DNA of 64,000 nt from Phialocephala subalpina (taxonomy: Eukaryota; Ascomycota; Leotiomycetes; Helotiales; Mollisiaceae). The stretch lies in the NCBI GenBank assembly GCA_900073065.1, contig FJOG01000001.1, positions 2,675,225 through 2,739,224 on the forward strand, in the 5' to 3' direction. The position numbers were made by a program, and so were the translations under genes. The notes under the pieces were generated by a model. The model ran no database searches. It was not told the DNA's origin and saw nothing but the letters and a program-made list of their open reading frames with translations. This document shows positions 35,394-47,381 of the stretch, in pieces (position 1 is the first letter of the stretch; each line of letters begins with the position of its first letter).

Positions 35394-38300
35394 TTAAGCA
35401 TTCTTCACCTTCCCATCAGCCCCAACATCCGCACCTGCCTCTCCAGCACTAGGACCACCAAACACCATACTCTCCTCCCACGAGTTCCCCACGACTCGGA
35501 AACTAAAATCCACTTCTCCAACTATATCTCGTACTCGATCCACACACCTTCCCACGCTCCTCACAACACATCTTTGGCCCGTCTCCACCACTGCTACTGC
35601 TCTGAAACCTGGCTCGTCGAGATTACTTAGTTCCAATAACTCGGCTCCTTCATCGAGAAGTTCATCTGATATTCTGTAAGGACTTGGCGGTATCAAGTAA
35701 GGAGGAAGTGGTTGAGCGTTTCTTAACGAAGCAGATAGCAAGGTGAGAAGAGTGGTGAGTTGGTGAGATTGCGGGATTGTGTTGTGGCGGTAGTGCGAGA
35801 AGCGGGTTAACCATGGTGTTTGTCGGCTTAAGGTTGTAGGCGAGGGAGTGCTGGAAAGGGAGTGAGATGAAGGGAAGGATTCGGTTGCGTAGGCGATTAT
35901 TGTTAGGTAGTTTGTTATGCTGTTCTCTCGTCAACATCCGCTCTCTCCTCATCATCCACAAAGCAAAAAGAAAGGAAAGGGACACGCACTTTTGGACCTC
36001 GTCAACAAGAGCTTTATAAAGTTCTGTTGGGAATTCACCTCCGAATTTTAGGTCCCAAGGCAAGAACCCCAAATTAGCCCTCATGCTACCCAACAACATA
36101 ACCTGTTTCTCCAACACCTTATGTCTCATCTTCTCCAACCTCCTTCCCGGACTTCCCTTATCCTTCATATCCCCACTTTTATCCTGTAACCTCATATCTA
36201 CCGTTGCTGTCACAGCTGACAAGTATTTCGATAGAAGGAATAAAGAGAGGCCTAGGTCGCGGCGGAGGATGGAGGCTTCGGTGATGGGCACGGGAAAGAT
36301 AGTAAATATGTAGCCGACGAGAACACCGGCACCGACGGTGAGGAGTCGGTAGGGGGCGAGTTTGTAGAGGGGGTAGTAGGGTTGACCGGTTGCGGTTGCT
36401 TGGGCGAGACCGATTACTCGGACTTGGAGTTCGTAGCCTGTATTTTGTCAAAATCTCTCCCTTCCCAGCTCAAATGGGTATCCAGCTTCATCAAATCAGG
36501 GGATAACTAACCAATAACCAAGACATGCGTCAAAGCGCCCGCCACAATCGCAACTAGAAACCTGGGGTACTTCGCACAAAAATAAAAATAAAACATCATG
36601 AAGAAGAAAAAGATCACAATTACCCCAGTCGTTTTCTGATCCACAATATACCAATTAATAAACGCTCCTATCATTCCAAACAACGTAAACGTCAAATTTC
36701 CAAGCAGATTAAAGACAGCACTACCAGAGGTAGGAGACATGCCGATAGCGATCATAACCAAACACCACACAACTCGTTGCTGAATGAAGAATTTATGTGT
36801 CGAGTGGAGGTAAGCCATAATACCGATGCTCATTGTAGCGATAGTCACCCGGACACCGAATCGAACGGGTTCAGAGCCGAGGAATTTGGGAATGAGACGT
36901 AAATGATTTCCCAGTCTCTGAATACCGTTCTTGGGGGGAAGATGTTCGGGATCCTTCGGAGCGTTGAAAGAAGACCCTAGGTAAACGATGTCTGGGACAT
37001 CGACATTTTCATCCAGGTTCCCGAACTGAGGACCAGAATCTGGATCTCCGTTTATGAGACCTTTGACCCATTTTATCAACGTTTTGATTTTTGGAAACAC
37101 GAGACGGGAATGTCTGAATGTGTTGTCGGTGGCTTTGAGTTCGGCGAAACGGACGAGGGAAAGGATTGCGAGGGAGGTGGTCCAGAGGAGGTATTCCATG
37201 AACATTATTATGTGGAGACGTTTTGAGGCTAGGATGTCTCGTGCTTGTGCTCCTGGTGGAAGTTTTTGGTGGCCCATGTTTGGTCGTGTAGATTGGTTTT
37301 TGAGCGTGCTTTGAAAGACAGAATTTAGTCCTCGAGAGGTGGCCCATGCTTTGAGTTCTGCTGTTCTGGTTTGACGGAAGAGTTTGATGCGTTTTTCGAG
37401 GTAGTCGCCATAGCCCAATTGTCCTGGTCTTGAAGTGTCGCCATTTTTCTCAACATCTTCTCGTTGAAGCTTGGTGTCCTTTGATGCTCCTGGGACGAGT
37501 CGAAGCAAGATCAATATGTGTAAGATGCTTTCGTCGAGAATCTGGACCATCTGCTCGAATGTGACTATGACGGCCGTTATCATTTCTAGCCATTCTTTTC
37601 GTTCGTTGTTGAATTCATCATCGGACACTCCTTCCGGTACATAATCTGGCAATTTCCCGTCTTCTTGCATCCCTTCAGATATCGCCACGATGGTAGAAAG
37701 TCCAGATATTGGAATCATGATCCGTCGAAGTAGTTGGTGTAGCTCGCTGATGTCCGTTTCTCGGAAGTGGCCGTAGGCGGATTCTCGTCTTGCGAAGACG
37801 ACATCGTCTCGAAGCTTGGCTCCGAGTCCAAGGATACCGGCTGATGCAGCTTTCAGAGCTTTGGCTCTTTCGGCGAATGTTTGTAACACGGCTTTCCCTT
37901 CCTCAGTCTCCAGATGCTCTTTTTTGACGAGAGGATTGCATAATCTCGAGTGCTCAAGGACTCGCACAAAGCCCATCTGTGCTTTCAACAAGCCTCGACA
38001 AGTTTGCAAAAATCCAGCAACTTCCGCAAAGAAGACTTTCCTCGAGCTTACAGGAATAACCAACAAACATACTCCAGCAGATATTGCTTGTCCTGTCAAA
38101 AAGCTGTAAAGCAATTCCTTGACAAAACGGTGGCTTGCAGCCACAGTTGGTTCCTGAGGACCATAGCTGAAGCCCACACACATGAAAACTGTGTATTGGA
38201 TTCCGGGAATACTAAACGCTGGTCTAGCAGCCCGAAGGACGCTGATGCCGAAGATGTTGACCATGAAGAAGATTGCGTTCACGACGGAGGCGGAGGAGTT

Positions 38301-38888
38301 GTAGCCATAAGCTACTGCGAGGGAGGCGTCTGCTGGTGTCGTGTGTTGTCTTGCTTTGATACCGCACCATTGACCCAGGGTGACCATTCCACAGCCAAAG
38401 CAGGTCAGTACCTAGATGAAGGGTATCAATCAGCATGTTCTTGGAATGAGTCAAGCGGTGTAAAAGTGTGGGTGAATGCAATAGTGATCACATACTACAG
38501 ATACAAGCAAGTTCATAATAAACTTCCCCCTCGGCAGAATCGGCACCGTCGTGATTGAAACAATGATGATGAGATACCCCAGATTCAAATAGTGCTTCGC
38601 AACAGCCTGTGACTGAAAGATGCCCATTGCTATGGTGGCTGCAATGGCAGGCTTGACCATAATCATGATGGTTGTAGGATTGAAGCCGACTTTCTTCCAT
38701 GCTCGTTGAAGCATGTTGGGCTTCTTCGGGGGTGGAGTTGGAGCTGCTGAGGATCCATTTCGTGCGTCTGTAGGTATCGATTGTGGTGACGGCTTCGCAT
38801 CGAGGTGATTTGGTTCTTCTGTTGATGCTGAGATCGCGGCGAGGTTCTCATCAACAGCCTTGTCAGGCTCAGGTGATGGGTCGGACAT
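35394..38888 (-). CDS. DUF2421/FUSC-family integral membrane protein (ArAE_2_N-like), 1088 aa
   Basis: Four exons: 38888-38496, 38411-36512, 36437-35990 and 35919-35394, all with matching phase. A polar, Pro/Ser-rich N-terminus leads to a first block of about five to six membrane spans (KPAIAATIAMGIFQSQAVAK, YLIIIVSITTVPILP, VLTCFGCGMVTL and so on), a long cytosolic helical region, a second block of spans (VRFGVRVTIATMSIGIMAYL, VVWCLVMIAIGMSP, IVIFFFFMMFYFYF) and a C-terminal DUF2421-type cytosolic domain. This two-block layout belongs to the FUSC/aromatic acid exporter-like superfamily; fungal members have been linked to brefeldin A sensitivity. Substrate is unknown. The start is the MSDPSPEP Met at 38888, the first real ATG. 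Length fits the family. Confidence 0.88.
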
Positions 38889-41800
38889 TTTGGTTGTCAC
38901 CAATGATAGGATCTGGGGTCACGCCATGTATATTTTGTTGGCGATGGACGAGATTTTGAGACTCGCAAGAAGGAATTTTGACGCTTTTGAGGGAGAAGGA
39001 CGTTGGAGTACATCGGAATAAATTTCTCGATGCTTGCGAGGACCCCTCCATGGGGCTGAACGAGCCCACGAATTGTGTGTGTTGTGATTCGGCACAGAGG
39101 ACTGGGAAATATGAGATCAGCCAATCACATGCCTGAACCAGCCGAGGCAGGCTAGTATACGGCATATGCAGGATGATGACTGTGCACCAGGGTATAATAA
39201 TCATAATATGACCAGTCAGAGAACATTGAAAAAGAAAAGCAATGAGAGTTGATTAGAGTAGTTGCAGCCACTTGGCAGGTACGTCCGTTACGGAGATACC
39301 ATTCTCCGGCAACGGGACAAGATTGAGAACCTTTGCGGCACAGGAGGTTGGCTGATTAGGTCAGGAAACAGTCAGCTTGATGATGCTATATACTTTTGCG
39401 AAGGTATTTTAAAAGCTAGTTTTGATCTTTTGTGATAGTTCCGCTCGAACACTGCAAAATCGTTCATCCTCGCGCCGTACTGTTACGACGAAGAGAACAA
39501 ATCTGTAGCGTGCGAAGGCATGTATGAATATGCCCCCGGTATAGAAGCAATATCAAGACATCGAAGATACGGGCTCCAAGCTGCATTGAGCTGGGGAGCA
39601 GGAGATGGAATCAGAAGCAGTAGTAGACTCAGAAACAAAAACGCATTCTGAAAGTAACCTCAGTTCTTTCAAAGCACACTCGTGCTCTCGCTGCGAATTT
39701 ACGATTAATACTTATTGGATGCTAAAACAGCGATAGCATCGGCGATGAAGAATCGAGAAGGGATAGAAAGGGAACAGATTGAAGCAAGGTCGGAAGGAGG
39801 TATTGAGACTCATTTTGTCGTCGTCACGTGTGGTCTCTCCTTGCAGCTTCGATGCCACAAACCGGATCATCTTAGATTCTGTTCGGTGAAACAATACTCG
39901 TGACAGCTTCAAGTATAGACGAGATTTACTGCCCCACACTATGTTAATATTTAGAAAACAACAGTGCTTGATAAGGATATCTTCAGCCCTGACCGTAGCC
40001 TCAGATGTGGTCGTGTAAAAACTGTCTTGGTGAGCCACGCGCATCGAAGACATCAACAGCATGACCATTTCTGTTTCAATGCCGAATGTTCTCGAGACCT
40101 TCGATGACAGACGAAGATAATGCAAGTGCAAGTGCAAAGCCCGTATTTCGGGATGAGCTTTCAAGAGGACTTTGGGCTCGTGATGAGGCGAAGAAGCTTC
40201 TCGACATCTCCGAGGGGTAAGTCCTGATTCTTTCGAAAACGAAATCCGTCAAATCCAGCGTCAAAAGAACAGCACTCAAATAGCAGAGCAAACCCAGATC
40301 TGGCGGTTTCGCACTCTTCAGTAGCTTTCCTCTCAAGATATCCGCACAATCACGTGAACATATCTCCACATGGAGAAACATGGGAAAAGAGCAATGCGAG
40401 TAACAGAAGCGATGCGCGAGAAGCTTTCGGAAATACTAAACGTCTCTCGTTCCCGTTTCAAAGCGGCTATTTTTTTACTTTTTGGAGTCTTTCGAGGTCT
40501 GAGATCACTTGCAGACTCAGAAGGAAAGCAGATGTTCCAGAAGGACAATTTCCCCAGGAAAGCCTCATTTCATCTCATCTCATCTCATCTCTCTTCCCCC
40601 TTTTCCACGGGACTGCCGGCCGATCCTCGATATGAACGCAATTCCACCTCTTGCCTCGGGTCTCCGGTCCCATCTCCCAACACGAAGCTCAACGGTACCA
40701 CGATGCAGACTTCCCGGGAGGCAGTGATTCGTTCAGCTCTGGGCGAATCGGCGCAGCTTTGGCTCGCGTCCCAAAGCGAACATCTCATCTCGCTTCTCTC
40801 GCGGGCTAAGCGGTGGTGATGGATCGAAAGGGGGACATTCTTCGGGCTTTAGGCCAGAATAGAATTAAGCATCGCGCTGCTCACAGCCACTTGCGCTTTG
40901 ATTTACCGCTAGACAATGCACGAATCCGGCCCTGGCCGTGCTCCTGCATCTGCCAGTGAACTACGAAGGTACTGTGAACACTGCAGCCCGAGCTCGACGA
41001 TGCAGAAGGAAAAAGGAGAGCAATTGAAACGACGAGCGACCGTTGAGAAGGAAGTCTAACGTAATTCATGTGGCCTCAGCAGATCAGCAGAACAGCAGGG
41101 TAAATTGACAGCGGCTGATGACCCCATCGTATGCGGGCGTGCGACTCGTGAATGGCCTCACAGGAAATTTGGCGGCGAGACAACAGCACATCCTGGTTCC
41201 CGTGTGGGCGACTATCTATCAACACGAGAAGGAAATTTGCTGTGAGCTTAATCACTGGCCGTTCCCTCTTGCGGTCTAGTCAGGTACCGCCTTCGCTCCC
41301 CCGCAAATTACCAGCTTTGTTTTAATATCGCTAAAACTTCCGACTGGCTGAGACACCAGCCTTCCAGAGGGCAGCTCATTATTTTTGGCGATAGGGGGCA
41401 GACTCCAAGACCTTTTCAAGAGAGCCAACACCACACATGGCTAGCCTGGAATTTGAGAATGACCTTCTGAGGCAAGCGCCACCGCACACTGGGGCACTGG
41501 GCACTCTTGGGGACGCTGTGATGAGAAGCGGGGGATGGTCGATGAGTTCCTTGGGTCCTGATTGGAAAGGAGGAAGGAGCGACGATCACCGCTTCTGGCT
41601 CTGCTCATCTGGTCTGGCCGCTGTTGCCAAGCCTCGAATTCACATTTGACTCCTCCAGTCCCTCCGCTTTCACTTCTCTTTCTTTCTTCTTTTCTCTTCC
41701 TCCCTCCATCGTTGTTGATGCCGTGATCCTCAAGTCCACGTCGCGTATCCTTCGTTCTCTCCCCCACCCACCGCTTCACTCTTTCAGCGGGCACTCGTTA

Positions 41801-41912
41801 CCATAACGTCGTCACGACCATAATACCAGAAAGAAAAAAGAAAAAGAAAAAAAATTTATTCAGAAAATCGATCGACCACTTTTACGTTCTACGATAATTG
41901 CAACATTTCAAG
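38889..41912. promoter_or_regulatory. Long intergenic region between divergent membrane and cell-wall genes
   Basis: About 3 kb upstream of both the DUF2421 gene (minus) and the GH17 gene (plus). Several short frames around 39700-40400 read moderately protein-like on both strands but lack starts, domains and consistent splicing. A pyrimidine-rich tract (ctcc, tttct repeats) lies at 41645-41720, 190-270 bp before the GH17 start, as is common in promoters of strongly expressed fungal genes. An A-rich tract at 41830-41860 precedes the start. Confidence 0.45.
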
Positions 41913-43610
41913 ATGAAGGCCGGGGTTATTGCTGTCGCTGCGGCGATGGCTGCAGGTGCTTCAGCAGGTCATGCCGGACGCCGTCACGCTCATGAAGCTC
42001 TCCACGTGGAGAGAGGTCTGTTGTTGACCACCGGAAAGGCTGCGGAGCCAACCTGTGGATGTACTACCATCTACACCACCATTACTGGCGAAGGAACCCG
42101 TATGTATTGATGTATCCATACATGAACCTTCATGCTCACATATCTAGTCATCTTCCCCTCGTCAACACCTACCTACGCCGCAAACACAACTACCGCGAGC
42201 TCCACTTCAATCTACGTCCCACCCACGACCAGCTCAACCTCCACCCCTCCTCCAACTTCCTCCACCTGCCCTCCAGCAACCGTCCCCACTCCGTTGGCGA
42301 CTACATGCTCCACCACAGGCGTGTACACCATTCCGGCTACGACCGTCACGATCACTGAATCGACGACCGTCTGCGCTGCTACTGGAACCAAGATCCCATC
42401 TGGTACTCACACTGCTGGAGGTGTCACGACCACAGTGACAGGATCTACCACAGTCACCTGCCCTTATGCTTCGACTGGAACCTCCGAGGGCGTTGTTACC
42501 AGCACCATCCTGACCACCACCTATGTCTGCCCGTCAGCTGGTACCTACACTATCGCTCCTCTCACCACCACCTGCGAGACCGAGACTTTCTGGGTGTACC
42601 CAACCCCAGCTTCCTACGCTCCAGGAACCTACACTCAAGCCGAGGTCGTGACGACCATCACCGAGACCGACTATGTCGTTTTCTGCCCGTACACTTCCCC
42701 AGCTCCTGTCAAGCCATCAACCACCTATGCCCCAGCACCAGTTTACACTACCTCTGCTGCACCAAAGGCCACCACCAGCAAGTCTTCCTCCTCAGGAGGC
42801 AGCTCAGGGGGTCAACTCGGAACTTCTGGCAACCAATGGGCCATCACCTACTCCCCATATGAGAACAGCGGAGCTTGCAAAGCCGCTGGCGATGTTATGT
42901 CCGACATTAAAATCATCGCTGGCAAGGGATTCTCTTCCGTCCGTGTCTACAGCACTGACTGCTCTGGACTCGTCAACATCGGCGCTGCATGCGAAGCCTA
43001 TGGCCTGAAGATGATCATCGGTATCTTCATCTCCGAGACCGGAATCTCTGGTGCTTCTGACCAAGTCTCTGAGATCGTTTCTTGGGGCAAGTGGGAGCTC
43101 GTTGAGCTCATTGCCATTGGAAACGAGTGTGTCTTCTCCGGATACGCGACTGCCAGCGAACTTGCTAGTTTCATCTCCAGCTGCAAGTCCACCTTCTCAT
43201 CCGCTGGATACTCCGGCCCATGCACCACCACCGAGCCCTTGAACATCTGGCAAGAGAATGTTGACGTGCTTTGCGAAGTTGTCGATGTCGTCGGCTGCAA
43301 CATTCACCCCTTCTTCAATGGCGATATCACTGCCTCAGAAGCCGGTTCCTTCGTTGCTTCTCAACTCGCTATCGTCGACAAGCTCTGCTCCGGCAAGTAT
43401 GGTGTCAACTTGGAGACAGGATGGCCTAGCTTCGGTACCTGTAACGGTGTTGCTTGCCCAGGTACTTCTGAGCAAGCCACTGCCGTCAAGGCCATCTCTG
43501 ATGCTGCTGGAGGAAAGTCAGTCATGTTCTCATACACTGATGACTACTGGAAGGAGCCAGGTGCGTTCGGCTGTGAGCAGAGCTGGGGAGCCATCCAGCT
43601 TTTCGGTTAA
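41913..43610 (+). CDS. GH17 cell-wall glucanase, BtgE-like, 549 aa
   Basis: Exon 1 41913-42099 and exon 2 42148-43610; 48-nt intron (GTATGT donor, ATCTAG acceptor). The signal peptide is MKAGVIAVAAAMAAGASAG. Residues about 65-285 are a Ser/Thr/Pro-rich stalk with CPPATVP, TTTVTGSTTVTCPY and similar Thr-rich units, likely heavily O-glycosylated. The catalytic GH17 domain occupies about 290-549 (NQWAITYSPYENSGACK onward). The acid/base Glu is in AIGNEC (E389) and the nucleophile Glu in NLETGWP (E485); both are present. BtgE-type enzymes act on beta-1,3-glucan in the cell wall (hydrolysis or transglycosylation). There is no GPI signal. The pyrimidine-rich promoter suggests high expression. Confidence 0.93.
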
Positions 43611-45261
43611 GCGTCTCATCTTTGAGATCTTGAGGAATGGGAATGGAGAAACGACATGAGACCATATCATTTTTCTTTTGTTAAGGATGTATTTGCATAT
43701 ACCAGACTATGGACGGTGGAAATAGTCTTGTCGAATCTCTCATCTGTTTGGCATGTAATGAATGAGGAATCTTCTTGGAAGGTTGGAGGGTGGTGGGATC
43801 TGATTGAGCTGACTTGGCATGTACCTTACCTTATTGCATTGTAACTTATAGTGTTTATTACAACAACCTTTGGTCGATCATATCTGCTTTCTCTGTTCCT
43901 TCGCTAGAGTGATTTGACTTTTCTGTCGTAATCAGTTCTTAAATTCGAAGAAAGAAAGGAGCTGCACCAATCGTGCTGCTCAGTGTGGTGACGAGATTAG
44001 AGAGCAGCCGTAAGAGGAAGCAAGTGTTCGATTCCGGGGCCACAGCAATCTATAACTCTTCAGTCGCTCAAGAGAGCAAGGCATGAAGATCTTCGCTCTT
44101 CCCAAGTTTCGAGATTTTTCAAACACGGGCATCCCTCGCACTGCTGACAGGGTGTTTGAGGACCTTTTCAGAGTTTGACCAACGCGAACTATCTGTGATA
44201 TCTAATATTGACTCGTCGAGTATTTGAGGCATCCAAAGGCATCATGTTCATGGGTATGAGGGTCCCAAGCAGCTGATTTCAAAAAGCTCGTACTAATTTG
44301 CGCTGTTCGGGCTGGAGGGTTATAGGTCGCGCCGCGAGTCGTTTTTTCTCTCTTCATGTCGGACTTCTGGCATTGGTATAAATAAAAAAGAAAACAAAAA
44401 CTCTCGAAAAGGCAGAAGTCTCGATGGTGAAAATTAAGAGGGTGGTTCTGATTTGTGGACTGCAATCTTCCTTCAGAAATGGGTTGAGTGTCGTCGTGAA
44501 CTCGGAGAATTGGAATCGACTTTTTGAAGCACTGGAGCCGTGTAATCGAGGGGAACAATGAGACTGGAGATAGTCACGAATTTCACTGGTACCGTATGCT
44601 AACAATTTCTGTTATTTTTTGTGCAAAGAACACCATTCAAGTTTGATGTGTGATGAAGAGAATTTGCGAAGGGTTTTCTTAGAAGAAGTAGGATGTTGTT
44701 GATTGATTAAATGCAACAAAGTAATCTAGTTAAGAAAACAAACTTGGGGATGGTATGGCGAGCAGATTTGAGGGCGTGGAAGCGATGGAGAGAGGAGATG
44801 GCGATTCCAAGAGAATGCTCGAATGGTGAGAAGGTGAGGAAATTAGGAGAAGACATAGTCAAGAAACTCGGAAGTGAAGCTACAGCATACGAGCACACTG
44901 AATGTGAAGCAGCAGGTGTAGCAGCATACTTGATGTTGATTCGTTGAGTCTTGACTCGGGGTGGATGGGCCGATGAATACTATGCTAAGATTCTCATTGA
45001 TGCTACCTATTTCAAACCCAAAACGCCATTGAGATATCCCTATTCATCCAACCAAAGAAAATGGTCTCCCGGAAACAAGCTTCCGTGCCATAGCCAGCAG
45101 AACAGACATTCAATGTCATTCAATGCCGCCGAACACCTCCAAGCGGTAGTAAACCCATGTTTTTGATATGTTATGCCAATGCAAATTTCACCTAAACCCC
45201 GATTCAAGTCCCCGCCCGAATGCAATATACCAATTCATCTCACAGAAGGAGACCCTAAACC
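43611..45261. other. Intergenic, up to assembly gap
   Basis: 3' region of the GH17 gene, then about 1.4 kb without a supported gene. A 78-codon plus-strand frame (44711-44947) is rich in Lys/Glu/Arg but has no domain and no splice context. Nothing else seen. Confidence 0.4.
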
Positions 45262-45862
45262 NNNNNNNNNNNNNNNNNNNNNNNNNNNNNNNNNNNNNNN
45301 NNNNNNNNNNNNNNNNNNNNNNNNNNNNNNNNNNNNNNNNNNNNNNNNNNNNNNNNNNNNNNNNNNNNNNNNNNNNNNNNNNNNNNNNNNNNNNNNNNNN
45401 NNNNNNNNNNNNNNNNNNNNNNNNNNNNNNNNNNNNNNNNNNNNNNNNNNNNNNNNNNNNNNNNNNNNNNNNNNNNNNNNNNNNNNNNNNNNNNNNNNNN
45501 NNNNNNNNNNNNNNNNNNNNNNNNNNNNNNNNNNNNNNNNNNNNNNNNNNNNNNNNNNNNNNNNNNNNNNNNNNNNNNNNNNNNNNNNNNNNNNNNNNNN
45601 NNNNNNNNNNNNNNNNNNNNNNNNNNNNNNNNNNNNNNNNNNNNNNNNNNNNNNNNNNNNNNNNNNNNNNNNNNNNNNNNNNNNNNNNNNNNNNNNNNNN
45701 NNNNNNNNNNNNNNNNNNNNNNNNNNNNNNNNNNNNNNNNNNNNNNNNNNNNNNNNNNNNNNNNNNNNNNNNNNNNNNNNNNNNNNNNNNNNNNNNNNNN
45801 NNNNNNNNNNNNNNNNNNNNNNNNNNNNNNNNNNNNNNNNNNNNNNNNNNNNNNNNNNNNNN
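45262..45862. other. Assembly gap (run of N)
   Basis: 601 undetermined bases. The gap ends 33 bases before the stop of the GPI-anchored protein gene on the minus strand, so that gene's 3' UTR is missing. True length is unknown. Confidence 0.99.
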
Positions 45863-45894
45863 TAGAAACTTCGTTCCCCTTAAATTCGAAAATC

Positions 45895-46509
45895 CTAAGC
45901 GAACATAAAGACCCCAAGCACACAAGCAAGCTCCAACGCAACCATCTTGACCTATTCACACATTAGCCATTATCCCCACCCCTATTCTCACTTCCCAAAA
46001 CTTACTTCACCAAATCCTCGCCCCTCACTCCCAAGATTCGTCTGAATCGGCTCCGTCGGCTTCGTAGTACCCGTCGTGCTCTGCCCCGTCGCCGTCTTCG
46101 AGCTCGTCACCGTTTTAGTACTTGTAGATGGAGCCGGCGGTGCAGGCGGCATCGTCATACTACCCACCCCTTCAGTAGTCCCAGTCTCAGACCCAGTCCC
46201 GGGAATCGTAGTCGTGCTATAAGTCCAGATGTCTTCTGTGACGATTGCGGTGCTGGTAACAGCTGGTAGAGGGACGCTGGAACCCATTGGCATGGGTGGG
46301 ATGGATGAGATGATGGGTGGTGGAGGGGGAGCGGAGGAGACAGCTAGGTTGTCGGGGAGAGGGATAATAAATGGTGGGGTGCTGGTCTCCGACAGGGGAG
46401 GGAGGATGACGATGCTGGGGATGATGGATGGGTCGACGGGGATGATTGATACTTCTGCTGATACGAACGTTCCTAAGAAAACAACCGCTGCTGAGGTAGA
46501 AGCGCGCAT
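45895..46509 (-). CDS. Pro/Ser/Thr-rich GPI-anchored surface protein, 186 aa
   Basis: Exon 1 46509-46006 and exon 2 45951-45895, joined over a 54-nt intron (GTAAGT donor, GAATAG acceptor), phase 0. The signal peptide MRASTSAAVVFLGTFVSA is followed by a Pro/Ile/Ser-rich part (IIPVDPSIIPSIVILPP) and a Thr/Ser-rich part (TKTVTSSKTATGQSTTGTTK). Only after splicing does a GPI-attachment signal appear: small residues SEGRG, then VKMVALELACVLGVFMFA with a hydrophobic end at the stop. This is the typical layout of a fungal GPI-anchored wall or membrane mannoprotein without a catalytic domain. Function unknown. Its stop codon lies 33 bases from the assembly gap. Confidence 0.75.
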
Positions 46510-47381
46510 CTTGCTTTCGTTTCCCTTTCCTTTCGTTTTTGTTTTTGTGTCGGATGAGTCTTCCTGTGCTGATGTGGAAGTGACTGTGAAAGTTCGTGCA
46601 GCAGAGAGGAGAAGACAAAAAACGAATGTGTGAGTAATGTCTAAACTCTCGAACTTGAACTTTGAAGGAAGTAGAAGAGATCAGATAAGTGACGAAAACA
46701 AGCTGAAGTTATGCTAGGAATCTTGTTTACATGTCAAGGATAATTGACTTGCCTCCCGCTGGTACGGCAGCGCATATCTCAGTGCATTCCAAAGCATGGA
46801 AAAGGCTGGACTGCTCCACGATCCTGCGGGCTGCGCGGAGTGGACTGGAATGTGCAATGTTGGAATTTTTTTTTGGGATATTCTTCTATTTTTGAGATTC
46901 CCATTTGGGAAAATAATAGAGAATGGAAGGAAGGAGATATGGGAAGTATTGACGGAAGCGGAAAAAAACTCTCATCAGGATACGACAACACATTGCGCGG
47001 CAGCAGATTTCTAGGTCTCGTTCAATGATTACCATCATCCATGAGCCTTGGCACACGTGTGATGGCTTGCATTCACGATGTACACCATAATATTCAACAA
47101 TCTATAAATATCCGAAAGTCGAAGAGATGAGTTGTTCATTCGTTATACTGAAGCCTTCGGATGGGCGTCGTAAGGGTTCTCTACTCCAAGCTCCCGACAC
47201 AATTCCTCTGCGTAGATATATGCAGTTTTTGCTCTATTGTACAAAGATAGATACATATGATACAATATTGTACAAGAACTGTCCGAGACATTTCGTGAGT
47301 CATTACTGAAGGGAGTGATATCCTCCAGTAGTTTTGATTGTTTATGGTGATGGTGGTACAAAATCCACACCGGGTAGCGTT
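46510..47381. promoter_or_regulatory. Upstream of GPI protein gene, downstream of Dss1 gene
   Basis: 872 bp holding the promoter of the GPI-anchored protein (minus, so to the right of it) and the 3' region of the Dss1-like gene. A/T-rich tracts near 46860-46925. No gene seen. Confidence 0.4.

Noticed and set aside
39712..40381. Several partly protein-like frames on the minus strand
   Set aside because: Two overlapping frames look equally plausible, there are no starts, and no consistent splice pattern joins them.
43970..44042. tRNA T-loop-like gttcgattcc sequence
   Set aside because: No matching acceptor stem (expected tggcccc-like 5' end) or D/anticodon arms at the right distance.
44711..44947. 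78-codon Lys/Glu-rich plus-strand frame beginning with ATG
   Set aside because: Protein-like composition but isolated, without domain, splice context or recognisable relatives.
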